Source of the DNA: Canibacter zhoujuaniae
Lineage (GTDB): Bacteria; Actinomycetota; Actinomycetes; Actinomycetales; Microbacteriaceae
NCBI RefSeq assembly: GCF_011752005.1
Contig: NZ_JAAIJZ010000001.1
Location: 62,001 to 126,000, forward strand
Length of the DNA stretch: 64,000 bases
Direction of reading: 5' to 3'
A program made the translations under genes and the position numbers. The notes below the pieces were generated by a model. The model did not search any database. It was given only the letters and a program-made list of their open reading frames with translations, and was not told where the DNA came from. Positions 1 through 9,027 of the stretch are shown here, one piece after another; within the stretch, counting starts at the first letter, position 1; each line of letters starts with the position of its first letter.

Positions 1-1
1 A

Positions 2-1366
2 AACATGCACATCATGGCTCGCGTAACGCCGGAAGTTTACCGTGAAATTGAAGCGGGGAAGCAGTGGGTGCGCACCGTGCACAGTGTTGGCGCGCCGCTT
101 GCAACTGGCGAGCAAGACTCTGCATGGCCGTGCAATGAAACAAAATACATTTGCCACTTCCCAGAGACTCTGGAAGTCTGGTCTTTTGGATCCGGTTACG
201 GCGGCAACGCCCTGCTCTCAAAGAAGTGCTTCGCGCTGCGTATTGCGAGCGTGCTCGGCCGTAATGAGGGCTGGCTCGCAGAGCATATGCTCCTGATTAA
301 AGCCACTAACACCGAAACCAACAAAGCGTTCCACGTTGCGGCTGCGTTCCCTTCAGCCTGCGGTAAAACTAACTTTGCGATGCTGCAACCGACCATTCCC
401 GGGTGGAAAATCGAAACCCTCGGCGACGATATTGCCTGGCTGCGCCCCGGTGCAGACGGTCGACTGTATGCGATTAACCCGGAAGCTGGGTTCTTCGGTG
501 TTGCGCCGGGCACAGGTGAGTCAACCAACCCAACAGCTATGAACACACTCTGGGGCAACACGATTTACACAAATGTTGCGCTGACAGACGACGGTGACGT
601 CTGGTGGGAGGGCAAAACTGACGCTGTGCCAGAGCATCTCGTCGACTGGCAGGGCAATGACTGGACACCAGCAGATAACCGCCCGGCAGCACACCCGAAC
701 TCACGATTTACTGTGCCGATTACGCAGACCCCAACTCTCGCCGATGAGTGGGCGAAAGCCGACAGCGGAGTGCCAATCGACGCAATTCTGTTCGGCGGTC
801 GCCGCGCAACAAACATCCCGCTCGTTGCCCAGTCATTCGACTGGAAGCATGGCGTGTTTATGGGCGCGACCATCTCTTCAGAAAAAACTGCGGCGCAGGA
901 GGGCACCGTTGGCCAGCTGCGGCGTGATCCGTTCGCGATGCTGCCGTTCTGCGGATACAACATGGCAGACTACTGGGGGCACTGGCTGGAGATGGGCGAG
1001 CTCCTTGGTGATAAAGCGCCTAAGATTTTCCAGGTCAACTGGTTCCGTAAGGACGCTGACGGCAAATTCCTGTGGCCGGGCTTTGGCGATAATTCACGCG
1101 TCCTTGATTGGATTCTCCGCTCGGTTAGCGGTGAAGTAGACGGCGAGGCGCTAGCGATTGGGCGAGTACCAGCAGCTGGAGAGTTAAAACTTTCCGGTCT
1201 TGAGTTGGAGCAGCGTGATGTAGACGCACTCTTTGACGTTGACGCTGAGTCGTGGCTTGCAGAGTGCGATCTGACCGAAGAATTTTTCGCAAAATTCGGC
1301 GACCGCGTGCCCGGCGAACTAAACCGACAGCTTGGGGCGTTGCGTGACAGGCTCGCAACCGCATAA
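2..1366 (+). CDS. pckG: Phosphoenolpyruvate carboxykinase (GTP), 5' end missing
   Basis: This enzyme converts oxaloacetate and GTP to phosphoenolpyruvate, CO2 and GDP in the cytosol, at the entry to gluconeogenesis. The visible 454 codons are the C-terminal three quarters of a protein that is usually about 600 residues; the reading frame is open to the left window edge, so the real start lies upstream. The GTP-type nucleotide loop PSACGKTN is at about residue 116 of the visible part, followed by the metal-binding GDDIAWL and, further on, RRDPFAMLPFCGYNMADYW, all diagnostic for the GTP-dependent family rather than the ATP-dependent one. A strong hairpin follows the stop codon, so the gene probably ends its transcript here. 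Identification is secure; only the N-terminus is unseen. Confidence 0.96.
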   Translation, partial: NMHIMARVTPEVYREIEAGKQWVRTVHSVGAPLATGEQDSAWPCNETKYICHFPETLEVWSFGSGYGGNALLSKKCFALRIASVLGRNEGWLAEHMLLIKATNTETNKAFHVAAAFPSACGKTNFAMLQPTIPGWKIETLGDDIAWLRPGADGRLYAINPEAGFFGVAPGTGESTNPTAMNTLWGNTIYTNVALTDDGDVWWEGKTDAVPEHLVDWQGNDWTPADNRPAAHPNSRFTVPITQTPTLADEWAKADSGVPIDAILFGGRRATNIPLVAQSFDWKHGVFMGATISSEKTAAQEGTVGQLRRDPFAMLPFCGYNMADYWGHWLEMGELLGDKAPKIFQVNWFRKDADGKFLWPGFGDNSRVLDWILRSVSGEVDGEALAIGRVPAAGELKLSGLELEQRDVDALFDVDAESWLAECDLTEEFFAKFGDRVPGELNRQLGALRDRLATA

Positions 1367-1446
1367 AGACTTCACCTCTTCGGCAACGAACTGGTGAGCG
1401 GGCTCCCTACGGTTCTGCCCAATTTTACTGTAGGAGATACCCAAAG

Positions 1447-1478
1447 TAGGCCCCCGATTCTGCCCAATCGGGGGCCTA
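1447..1478 (+). terminator. Hairpin terminator between pckG and bioN
   Basis: A perfect 13-bp stem (TAGGCCCCCGATT, 6-nt loop, AATCGGGGGCCTA) lies 80 bases after the pckG stop and before the convergent bioN stop. The T-run on the plus side is weak, so it could serve either strand. Confidence 0.7.
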
Positions 1479-1556
1479 CACCTATTTAGGGTAGCTGTAA
1501 TTTCTTCGGCATAAACAGCCAAAGTTTGGTGCCCGAACTCGGGTAGAGACTTGAAA

Positions 1557-2168
1557 CTACACTAAATTGCGTGCTTGCAGGGCCTTTGCGGTGTCTTCCG
1601 CGTGCTTTACAGCGCCGAGAATAACCGGCAGGGTGCGTGCTCGGATGCTGCTTTGGAGGCCGCGCGCGGTTGCCGCAATACGAGCATCCTCAACCAGACC
1701 TAGTAGCACTGGCAGTGCGGATATTGCGATTGCGGCTGCGAGCGCAGGGCGTTCAGGATCGATCCCGAAGAGACGCAGGGGAGTGCAGCAGGTTCTAAAA
1801 AGTTCGAGGAGCTCAGAGACTCTGGTCGTCAGTATTAAAACTGTTGCGTTTAACACACAGAGGATCATCACTCCAATCACACTAAAGAAGCTTGCAACGG
1901 AGGCTAACAGTAACTGTATAACTCCGAACACGAGAATTAGCAGCCAAATCTGCTGGAGTGGGCGCACTAATTCCCGGAGAGGTAGTTTCGTGGTCAGTCC
2001 GAGAATGAGTGTGAAACAGATAAGCGCCCAAATAACTTGTGGACTGCGCACGAATGCGGCGATCGCGCTAAAGAGAATAAGCGCGCTAACTTTCACCCCA
2101 GCGGGTGTATTATGCAGCCAGCCGGGGTTTGGCCAGTAAAGACCGAGAAAATGACCGCGTTTAACCAC
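1557..2168 (-). CDS. bioN: Biotin ECF transporter transmembrane protein BioN (EcfT type)
   Basis: This is the energy-coupling membrane subunit that links the biotin-binding protein BioY to the ATPase BioM. The 203 residues contain several hydrophobic segments in the first 120 residues, then a cytoplasmic C-terminal part with the two Ala-Arg coupling motifs of the EcfT family (ATARGL and QARNL, the second carrying N instead of the usual G). It starts with GTG and overlaps the bioM stop by 8 bp (GTGGTTAA), which indicates translational coupling. Gene order bioY-bioM-bioN on the minus strand supports biotin as substrate; a cobalt or generic ECF role is unlikely with BioY next to it. Confidence 0.88.
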   Translation of the reverse strand: MVKRGHFLGLYWPNPGWLHNTPAGVKVSALILFSAIAAFVRSPQVIWALICFTLILGLTTKLPLRELVRPLQQIWLLILVFGVIQLLLASVASFFSVIGVMILCVLNATVLILTTRVSELLELFRTCCTPLRLFGIDPERPALAAAIAISALPVLLGLVEDARIAATARGLQSSIRARTLPVILGAVKHAEDTAKALQARNLV

Positions 2169-2829
2169 TCTGAGACAGCTTTCGGTAGCTGGAAATTACT
2201 GTTTCTGGGTTGCCATCTGCCGCAATTTTGCCATCCGCGATGAGCAGTATCCGGTCGGTTGTTGCGGCAAGCTCAAGATCGTGGGTTGCGATAAGAATCT
2301 GCACGCCACGCTCGGCTAGCTGTTTGAGCATACGGCTTACAAGCTCGGTGTTACGCAGATCTAACAGAGTGGTTGGTTCGTCCAACACTAAAACTTCAGG
2401 ATCGGTTGCCATCACTGTTGCGATGGCAACTAGTTGCTGCTGGCCCGCAGATAACTCATACACACTGCGTGTTGCAAGATCTTCCAGCCCGAGAGATCGA
2501 AGCGTCTGAAACGCTGCGGCACGGCGTTCGCTGCGGGGCAGCTGCCGCAGCGAGAGCATAATATCTTCGATGACCGTTGGCATCAGCAGCTGCACACTAG
2601 GGTCGGTAAACACGAAACCAACCCGATCGGGTGCTGAAACCGTGCCGCTTGTCGGTTTTGTGAGGCCGTTAATAAGCTGTAGCAGCGTTGATTTACCAGA
2701 GCCGTTTGCGCCGATAAGAGCGACAATTTTTTCTGAAATCGTGACGTTTATGTCTGTGATGAGGTCGCGCGCAGGGGTGGCTGGCAGCGCACCAGCCACC
2801 CTTACCGACACTGCATCAAACTTAATCAC
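2161..2829 (-). CDS. bioM: Biotin ECF transporter ATP-binding protein BioM
   Basis: This ATPase drives biotin uptake with BioN and BioY at the cytoplasmic face of the membrane. The 222 residues show a Walker A GANGSGKST (about 40-48), an ABC signature in the variant form LSAGQ (126-130), and Walker B LVLDEP (147-152) with the D-loop following. The start is GTG at 2829, 32 bases downstream of the bioY stop. It is the second gene of a three-gene operon with bioY and bioN. The family assignment is clear; substrate is inferred from the neighbouring BioY. Confidence 0.9.
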   Translation of the reverse strand: MIKFDAVSVRVAGALPATPARDLITDINVTISEKIVALIGANGSGKSTLLQLINGLTKPTSGTVSAPDRVGFVFTDPSVQLLMPTVIEDIMLSLRQLPRSERRAAAFQTLRSLGLEDLATRSVYELSAGQQQLVAIATVMATDPEVLVLDEPTTLLDLRNTELVSRMLKQLAERGVQILIATHDLELAATTDRILLIADGKIAADGNPETVISSYRKLSQSG

Positions 2830-2861
2830 TGCTAGAAACTCTTGCGCTGTTTTGGGCGCGC

Positions 2862-3461
2862 TTAATCGTCAGTTAGCAGTCGTGGAAAAGCTTTGTGCAC
2901 GAACACTGCAACCGCTGCAGCAGCGAAGTTTTTAATCGCGTCGCCCGGCCAGAACGGCATATCTGCCTTGATCGCGTCAGCGGGTGCGAGATCGGCGTTT
3001 ATAACTAGGCCGCCGATGCCGAGCGGGTGAATAGTGATAAAGCTAGCAACCAAACCAAGCAGGCCGAGAGTCAGCCAGAGCTTCACGCCGCTGAGTTTTA
3101 ACAGACAGCGCTTTGCAACGATGCCGCACAGGAGCGCAAACAGCGGGAAGGCGATAATGTATCCGGCAGTTGGGCCGGCCAGCACGGTGAAACCGCCGGT
3201 GCCGCCAGCGAACACGGGGAGCCCAAGCAGGCCGAGTGCTACGTATAGCAGGGTTGCTGCAAAACCGCGCCAAGGCCCCAGAAGAAAGCCGGTCACGCCG
3301 ATCGCAAAAGTCTGGAGGGTGATTGGCACCCCGAGCGATCCAACAGGGATCTTCAAAAACGAGAAAGCCCAAATTAATGCAGCAAACACTGCGATAAACG
3401 CAATATCGCGAGCGATATTTTTATTGCCGGCTCGTGCTGGCGAAGTGCTGGCTGATGACAA
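2862..3461 (-). CDS. bioY: Biotin transporter substrate-binding membrane protein BioY
   Basis: BioY is the integral membrane S-component that binds biotin. The 199 residues give six hydrophobic helices and the family pattern VPITLQTFAIGVTGFLLGPWRGF followed by GGTGGFTVLAGPTAGYIIAFP in the middle. The start is TTG at 3461, chosen because AAGGAG sits six bases upstream and the N-terminus then precedes the first helix by about 20 residues. It heads the bioYMN operon. No biotin synthesis gene is in the window, so uptake may matter to this organism. I saw no convincing BirA or BioQ operator upstream. Confidence 0.9.
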   Translation of the reverse strand: MSSASTSPARAGNKNIARDIAFIAVFAALIWAFSFLKIPVGSLGVPITLQTFAIGVTGFLLGPWRGFAATLLYVALGLLGLPVFAGGTGGFTVLAGPTAGYIIAFPLFALLCGIVAKRCLLKLSGVKLWLTLGLLGLVASFITIHPLGIGGLVINADLAPADAIKADMPFWPGDAIKNFAAAAVAVFVHKAFPRLLTDD

Positions 3462-3575
3462 CTATGTCTCCTTCTTTTTAGAAATTTAACAGCAGTTATC
3501 TATTCTTGCGCAAGATATATTCCCAGCGGGTGAGATGTCGCCCAGGCGCACAAAGTGCTATGCTCGATATCTGGC

Positions 3576-3657
3576 GCCCCTATGGTGGAATTGGTAGACA
3601 CGGCAGACTTAAAATCTGCTGCCGCAAGGTGTGTCGGTTCGAGTCCGACTGGGGGTA
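3576..3657 (+). tRNA. tRNA-Leu (anticodon UAA)
   Basis: The 82-base gene folds as a class II tRNA with an extra variable arm. The acceptor stem GCCCCTA pairs with TGGGGGT (G1-U72 wobble), the anticodon loop CTTAAAA gives UAA, and the T arm is GTCGG-TTCGAGT-CCGAC. The CCA end is not encoded. Confidence 0.95.
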
Positions 3658-3699
3658 CAAATAATCAGCTCCCTTTTAAGCAGCTAATTGAATCTACGG

Positions 3700-4338
3700 C
3701 TATAAATTTGCGAGCGCTTCCTTAATGGGTGTTTCCCCATCACTCATCTGGATAATTTTTCCGATTGTGCGCGGCTGCTCTAACGCCTCTGCCAACACAT
3801 GAGCAACATTGGGAATTGTGTTGGGCTGTGACTGTGAAACATGCACCGCAATCTTGCCAGAGCCAAACTCTGCCTCAACCAAATTTCCCGGTTGGACAAT
3901 TGTGTAATCAAGTTTTGTTTGGTGCAGCAACCACTGATCCGCAAAAAATTTAGCAATGTTGTAATTGGTGATCTTTGCCAAATTTGGATCCGACCACTTT
4001 TCCGGCTCGGTCGCAAAAATAGAGCTCAGCATAATGAAGCGTGAGACGCCCGCCTGTTCTGCGGCCTGCATTAGTTTGACAGCTCCAAACGCGTCTGTTT
4101 GCAGCAGGTCTTTGCCGCGCGAGCCCGCTGTGAAATAAACCGCGCCACAGCCTTTCAGCAGCTGCGTGAGGTCAGCGACGCTTGCGTGCAGGTCAAGAGC
4201 GTGCGGAGTGACGCCTGGGCGGGTAAGCACCTTCTCGGGTTTGCGAGCTCCAGCCACAACGGTGTGCCCGTTTTCAGTCAACCGTTTGATCAGCTGTTCT
4301 GCGACTCGTCCAGTAGCTCCCGCAATGTATACGCGCAT
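3700..4338 (-). CDS. NAD(P)-binding Rossmann-fold protein (NmrA/SDR5-like)
   Basis: This is an atypical short-chain dehydrogenase-like protein of 212 residues with an N-terminal nucleotide-binding motif GATGRVAEQL right after the first strand (MRVYIAG) and no classical YxxxK catalytic pair in the usual place. Family members are oxidoreductases or redox sensors of unknown substrate, often induced by stress. I place the start at the ATG at 4338 because AAGGAG lies just upstream of it; the in-frame ATG seven codons earlier would sit inside this ribosome-binding site. It is a single gene downstream of and convergent with tRNA-Leu. The fold is clear, the reaction is not. Confidence 0.8.
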   Translation of the reverse strand: MRVYIAGATGRVAEQLIKRLTENGHTVVAGARKPEKVLTRPGVTPHALDLHASVADLTQLLKGCGAVYFTAGSRGKDLLQTDAFGAVKLMQAAEQAGVSRFIMLSSIFATEPEKWSDPNLAKITNYNIAKFFADQWLLHQTKLDYTIVQPGNLVEAEFGSGKIAVHVSQSQPNTIPNVAHVLAEALEQPRTIGKIIQMSDGETPIKEALANL

Positions 4339-4497
4339 TATCTGCTCCTTCAATAGTAAATATTGTTGTCACGTCTAATGACTGTTTAGTGTAGAAGAAT
4401 TTTCTCGGCAGTATCTGGGAGTGTTACACAGGCTGCGGTTATCCCTAGCGGCTGTAGTTTCAGGGGATCGTAACGATGCGACTGCTAGAGTTTGGGT

Positions 4498-5073
4498 ATG
4501 GAAATTGGACTAATTCTTGGGCTCGTGGCAGCCGGTTTGTTGCTTGTACTCGGCCTGTATGTGGTCGTCACCTACAACTCGCTGGTTAAACTGCGCAACC
4601 GGGTTGATGAAGCCTGGAGTGATATCACTGTGCAGCTGAAGCGCCGGGCAGATCTCATTCCGCAGTTGGTTGAAACCGTGAAAGGGTATGCCAGCCACGA
4701 GTCGGGTGTGTTTGAAAGCGTGACTCGCGCTAGAGCCGCGACGATTAACGCACAAACCCCGGCTGAAGCATCGCAGGCAGAGGGGCAGATGCAGCAGGCG
4801 CTGAAGAGTATCTTTGCGGTTGCCGAAGCCTATCCACAGCTGCAGGCTAGTCAGAACTTCCTTGAGTTGCAGTCCGCGCTGGTTGACACAGAAAATAAAA
4901 TCCAAGCCTCACGTCGTTTTTATAACGGGGGTGTGCGCGATTACAACACCAAGATCCAGCTATTCCCGAACAACATCTTTGTGCGCGGGATGGGCTTTAA
5001 AGAGCGTGATTTCTTTGAGGTTGAAGAGCTGGCGGCTATCTCTGAACCACCCCGCATTGATTTCGGCTCCTAA
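4498..5073 (+). CDS. lemA: LemA family membrane protein
   Basis: LemA proteins have one N-terminal membrane helix and a soluble helical-bundle domain; their role is unclear but they are widely paired with the HtpX protease. The hydrophobic segment covers about residues 2-25, followed by the family signature VDEAWSDITVQLKRRADLIPQLVETVKGYA. The length of 191 residues is normal. I prefer the ATG at 4498 over an in-frame TTG two codons earlier. The gene is 20 bases upstream of htpX and very probably co-transcribed, suggesting a shared role in envelope or membrane-protein quality control. Confidence 0.9.
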   Translation: MEIGLILGLVAAGLLLVLGLYVVVTYNSLVKLRNRVDEAWSDITVQLKRRADLIPQLVETVKGYASHESGVFESVTRARAATINAQTPAEASQAEGQMQQALKSIFAVAEAYPQLQASQNFLELQSALVDTENKIQASRRFYNGGVRDYNTKIQLFPNNIFVRGMGFKERDFFEVEELAAISEPPRIDFGS

Positions 5074-5093
5074 ACACTTCATAAAGGGGGAGT

Positions 5094-5969
5094 ATGTACA
5101 GCGCTATTCGCCGCAATAAGGTGAACACTATTCTGTATATGCTCATTTTCGTACTCATTATTGGCGGGCTTGGGCTGCTTGCCGGCTGGGCATACCGCAG
5201 CACTGCAGTGAGCGTTACTGTTGTTGCTGGCGCAATTTTATTTGCGATTTTCCAATACTTTATGGCGAGCCGGCAAGCGCTTGCGATGTCTGGCGCACAA
5301 GAGATTTCTGAACGTGACAATCCGCGTTTGTATCGCACCGTTGAGAATTTGTCTATCACAACCGGAATGCCAATGCCTAAGGTGTATGTCATTAACGACC
5401 CTGCTCCGAACGCTTTCGCCACAGGTCGCAACCCAGAGACCGCGTCAGTTGCGGCGACAACGGGCCTGCTAGAGATTCTTAACGACGCTGAGCTTGAGGG
5501 AGTTATGGCGCATGAGCTGGGGCATGTGCGCAATTATGACATTCGCGTCAATATGATTGTTTACGGTCTTGTGGTTGCTGTGGGCATTCTCTCTGATGTG
5601 CTGATGCGCATGGCCTTTTTTGGGCGGCAAAATAATAACAACAATAACCCGGTAGTGCTCGTTTTTGGCCTGGTCGCGATGCTTGTGGCGCCGCTGGTTG
5701 CAACAGTTGTGCAGCTTGCGATCTCGCGGCAGAGGGAATATCTTGCAGACGCAACCGGCGCGTTCATAACCAGACACCCGACAGCTCTTGCTAGCGCGCT
5801 ACACAAGATTAGTAGTCATGCGCGTCCCCTTGAGCGCCAACAGTCATCGATGGCTCATATGTGGCTCGCCGATCCAACTCGCCCCGGAGCGATGCAGCGC
5901 ATGTTTTCTACCCACCCGCCGATTGCGGATCGGATCCGCCGTTTAGTTGAAAGCGAATCAAAGTTCTAA
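5094..5969 (+). CDS. htpX: Membrane zinc metalloprotease HtpX (M48 family)
   Basis: HtpX degrades misfolded membrane proteins. The 291-residue protein has two N-terminal membrane helices (about 10-30 and 40-58), the zinc site HELGH at residues 140-144, two more hydrophobic segments near 150-170 and 182-205, and the third-ligand region REYLADATGAF near 212. GGGGG precedes the ATG closely. It follows lemA by 20 bases, the usual lemA-htpX pairing. A short imperfect hairpin (AGCTGC/GCAGCT) lies just after the stop. Confidence 0.93.
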   Translation: MYSAIRRNKVNTILYMLIFVLIIGGLGLLAGWAYRSTAVSVTVVAGAILFAIFQYFMASRQALAMSGAQEISERDNPRLYRTVENLSITTGMPMPKVYVINDPAPNAFATGRNPETASVAATTGLLEILNDAELEGVMAHELGHVRNYDIRVNMIVYGLVVAVGILSDVLMRMAFFGRQNNNNNNPVVLVFGLVAMLVAPLVATVVQLAISRQREYLADATGAFITRHPTALASALHKISSHARPLERQQSSMAHMWLADPTRPGAMQRMFSTHPPIADRIRRLVESESKF

Positions 5970-6129
5970 GTTAGCTGCCTGCGCAGCTCTGTCAAAAATA
6001 ACGGAATTTGCCGTTTCAGATTTAGCGCGTTTTAGTGCGCAAGCGACCTAGAGGGAGTAGCCTAGGTGCTAGCAAGTATTAGACCCCGATGCTTAGGTGT
6101 CGGCAGTGACAATGGAGTAGCAATACACA

Positions 6130-7620
6130 ATGGCAGATTACCTCGCAACGCTAACACGCACCGAAACCGATTCACTCGGTTCAGTTGAGGTGCCAACCAC
6201 TGCTTACTGGGGCGTGCACACGGCACGTGCGCTCGAGAACTTTCCGATCTCTAGGCGCCCGATCTCTGTCTATCCCGATTTTGTTAAGGCGTTCGCTTGT
6301 GTGAAGCAGGCTGCGGTGCGGGCCAACCTAGAAATTGGTGCGCTAGATGAGCAGAAAGCAACCTATATTGATCGAGCGTGTGAAGAGATCAAGGGCGGTG
6401 CGCTTATCGACCAGTTCGTTGTTGGCGTGGTGCAGGGTGGTGCCGGCACCTCGACAAACATGAACGCAAACGAGGTAATCACGAACCGTGCGCTTGAAAT
6501 GGCAGGTCATCCGAAGGGTGATTACGCGTTCATTAACCCGAACGATCACACCAACCGCAGTCAGTCAACCAATGACACCTACCCGACCGCGATCAAAATT
6601 GCTTTGGTGTTTTCTATTCGTCATCTGCTTGAAGAGCTCGAACTGCTAGCAAGCTCATTCGAGAGCAAGGGCAAAGAATTTTCTAGCATTCTAAAGGTTG
6701 GTCGCACTCAGCTGCAGGACGCTGTGCCGATGACTCTCGGCCAGGAATTCAACGCATTTGGTGTGACCCTGCGTGAAGATCTAGACCGGCTGCAGGAAGC
6801 TGTTGAGCTGCTCTATGAAGTGAATATGGGCGCCACAGCAATTGGCACCGGGATTAACGCGGCTGTCGGATACAAAGAGGCTGTTATCAAGCATCTGCGC
6901 GAGGTGACGGGTATTCCGCTTGAAACGGCCGGCGACCTTATCGAGTCAACCAGCGACACCGGCGTTTTTGTGACATTCTCAGGGGCGCTAAAGCGTCTGG
7001 GCCTGAAGCTTTCAAAAATCTCTAACGACCTTCGTTTGCTCTCTTCAGGGCCGCAGGCGGGTCTCGGTGAGATTAATCTGCCAGCTCGTCAGGCTGGCTC
7101 ATCGATTATGCCCGGTAAGGTTAATCCGGTGATTCCAGAGGCGGTGTCGCAGGTTGCATACAATGTTGCCGGCGCTGATGTGACTGTTTCGATGGCTGTT
7201 GAGGCCGGGCAGTTGCAGCTGAATGCCTTCGAGCCGATTATTGCGCACTCACTGTTCCAGTCAATTACCTGGCTCGAGCGCGCCTGCAAGACACTGCGTG
7301 TGAACTGTGTTGACGGTATCACCGCAAATGAGACACACCTCGCTGACACTGTTGCGCGTTCTGTCACCGTGATCACTGCCCTTGCACCGGTTATCGGTTA
7401 TGCAGAGGCAGCCAAACTGGCAAAAGAAGCTCTCGCTAACAACGAACCTATTCGTGACCTGGTTGTCGCACGTGACCTGCTCGATGCAGATGAGCTTGAA
7501 GAGCTGCTGCAACCAGCGAAACTAGCGGGCCTGGCGCCAGATACCGATGCGGTGCGTGAAGCGCACAAAGTGTCGGATCGGAGCGAGGTTGACAGCACCA
7601 GCGCTCTAGGTGAGGGCTAA
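6130..7620 (+). CDS. aspA: Aspartate ammonia-lyase (aspartase)
   Basis: Aspartase deaminates L-aspartate to fumarate and ammonia. The 496-residue protein carries the superfamily signature GSSIMPGKVNP near residue 322, the substrate-binding stretch GVVQGGAGTSTNMNANEV near residue 99 and NRSQSTNDTYPTA near 142. The first stretch and the preserved N-terminal RTETDSLG region favour aspartase over fumarase C; the two cannot be separated with total certainty by eye. It stands alone between htpX and a perfect bidirectional terminator. Confidence 0.88.
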   Translation: MADYLATLTRTETDSLGSVEVPTTAYWGVHTARALENFPISRRPISVYPDFVKAFACVKQAAVRANLEIGALDEQKATYIDRACEEIKGGALIDQFVVGVVQGGAGTSTNMNANEVITNRALEMAGHPKGDYAFINPNDHTNRSQSTNDTYPTAIKIALVFSIRHLLEELELLASSFESKGKEFSSILKVGRTQLQDAVPMTLGQEFNAFGVTLREDLDRLQEAVELLYEVNMGATAIGTGINAAVGYKEAVIKHLREVTGIPLETAGDLIESTSDTGVFVTFSGALKRLGLKLSKISNDLRLLSSGPQAGLGEINLPARQAGSSIMPGKVNPVIPEAVSQVAYNVAGADVTVSMAVEAGQLQLNAFEPIIAHSLFQSITWLERACKTLRVNCVDGITANETHLADTVARSVTVITALAPVIGYAEAAKLAKEALANNEPIRDLVVARDLLDADELEELLQPAKLAGLAPDTDAVREAHKVSDRSEVDSTSALGEG

Positions 7621-7650
7621 AAGACCTCTTAAGCGCAAAGCTAATTAAAC

Positions 7651-7699
7651 AAATTTTGTGGGCCGGGTTGTTTCAAAAACAACCCGGCCCACAAAATTT
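7651..7699. terminator. Bidirectional terminator between aspA and the FAH-family gene
   Basis: A perfect 23-bp inverted repeat (7651-7673 and 7677-7699, loop CAA) with GC-rich core GGGCCGGGTTG is flanked by A and T runs on both sides. It lies between converging genes and can end transcripts from both strands. Confidence 0.92.
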
Positions 7700-7728
7700 A
7701 TGCCAACCGAAGCGGCTTGGCGCATAGA

Positions 7729-8595
7729 TTAAATCTCAACGGTGCGTGTTGTGAGCGCGCCAATACCCTCGATCGTGACAGTGCACTCGGTGCCCTCTTT
7801 GAAATAAAGCGGGGGTTTGCGGCTGCGGCCGGCACCGCCGGGGGAGCCGGTTGAAATAAGAGTGCCCGGTTGCAGTGTAGTGGCCTGCGAGAGCGACACA
7901 ATCAGTTGCGCGACAGAGCGAATCATAAAACGGGTGTTTGAATCCTGCACGCGCAGCCCGTCAAAGTCTGTTGTGATAGCAAGATTCTGTGGATCAGGGA
8001 TTTCATCAGCGGTTACCACAACCGGGCCAACCGGCGAAAAGCCGTCGAATGATTTACAGCGTGACCACTGCGGTTCTTGAAACTGCAGATTGCGGGCGGT
8101 CATATCGTTTACTACTGTGTAACCAAAAACGTAGTCGAGCGCTTCTTCAAGTTTGACGTTCTTTGCGGGTTTGCCAATGATGACGCCGAGCTCACCCTCA
8201 TAATCAACCTCCCGCGTTACCGCCGTCGGAAGTTCAACGGTTGCTTCGTGCGCACCCAATGAGTTTGGAAACAGTGAGAAGAGCACCGGCCCGGAATCAT
8301 TGTCCAGGCTTAATTCGCTAGCGTGCTCATCATAATTTAGGCCAACAGCTAGGGTCACCGGTGGTGCGATTACTGCTGGGCCCCAGGTGACGCTGTCTAA
8401 GGACACTCCAGCCTCTGGGCCAGCTGAGCTTAGTGCTTCACGGAGCAGGTCAAGAGCAGTCGCACCTTGATTGATGAGTTCTTGCAGTGTGCGTGCCGAC
8501 TGCCCGAGCAAAGAAACTGGGATTGCGCGGTCGCCAGACACTACAGCGAGTTCAAGAACGGAGGTTGATGAATTCTTTATGTGCGCAAACTTCAC
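7729..8595 (-). CDS. Fumarylacetoacetate hydrolase family protein
   Basis: FAH-fold enzymes cleave or decarboxylate beta-keto acids using a divalent metal. The 288-residue protein has an N-terminal domain with the phrase VGLNYDEHA near residue 85 and the C-terminal FAH domain with metal ligands in EVDYEGELGVIIG (about 130), VFGYTVVNDMTARNLQ, a catalytic-loop lysine in WSRCKSFDGFSPVGP and GTLISTGSPGGAG near 245. The start is a GTG, with no clear ribosome-binding site. The gene is solitary, so the substrate (for example an acylpyruvate or a homoprotocatechuate intermediate) cannot be named. Confidence 0.86.
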   Translation of the reverse strand: MKFAHIKNSSTSVLELAVVSGDRAIPVSLLGQSARTLQELINQGATALDLLREALSSAGPEAGVSLDSVTWGPAVIAPPVTLAVGLNYDEHASELSLDNDSGPVLFSLFPNSLGAHEATVELPTAVTREVDYEGELGVIIGKPAKNVKLEEALDYVFGYTVVNDMTARNLQFQEPQWSRCKSFDGFSPVGPVVVTADEIPDPQNLAITTDFDGLRVQDSNTRFMIRSVAQLIVSLSQATTLQPGTLISTGSPGGAGRSRKPPLYFKEGTECTVTIEGIGALTTRTVEI

Positions 8596-8654
8596 CCTTT
8601 AAGCCTACCCAGTACTGTCTGAGATTTTTCAGGCATGTTTGCAAGAATTGAAAT

Positions 8655-9020
8655 ATGACTAATTTAGAACGCCCAGAAGTTCCTTTCCCAGAAGGGCCAG
8701 CACCGACTGAGCTCGTGATTGAAGACATCGTGGTTGGCGATGGTGCCGAGGCTGTTGCATCGTCAACTGTTGACGTGCACTATCTCGGTGTTGACTACGA
8801 AACCGGTGAAGAGTTTGATTCTTCATGGAGTCGCGGCGAGAGCATCAACTTTCCGCTCGCACAGCTCGTAGAGGGCTGGAAGCAGGGCATCCCAGGCATG
8901 AAGGTTGGCGGTCGCAGGAAGCTCATTGTGCCGCCACGTCTCGCATACGGTGTGGCACCCGGCCATCCACTCGCAAAAAAGACGCTGGTATTCGTTATTG
9001 ACCTGCTTGGTGTGAAGTAA
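8655..9020 (+). CDS. FKBP-type peptidyl-prolyl isomerase
   Basis: This 121-residue cytosolic protein is a single FKBP domain that catalyses cis-trans isomerisation of prolyl bonds. The core motifs VDVHYLG, FDSSWSRGE, FPLAQLVEGWKQGIPGM and GGRRKLIVPPRLAYG are all present and the length equals one minimal domain. No signal peptide or membrane segment is seen. It is divergent from the FAH-family gene and converges with the phosphatase gene 8 bases away. Confidence 0.93.
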   Translation: MTNLERPEVPFPEGPAPTELVIEDIVVGDGAEAVASSTVDVHYLGVDYETGEEFDSSWSRGESINFPLAQLVEGWKQGIPGMKVGGRRKLIVPPRLAYGVAPGHPLAKKTLVFVIDLLGVK

Positions 9021-9027
9021 TCCCCAG

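Noticed and set aside
3462..3575. Biotin operator before bioY
   Set aside because: I looked for BirA- and BioQ-type palindromes and saw none that was convincing.
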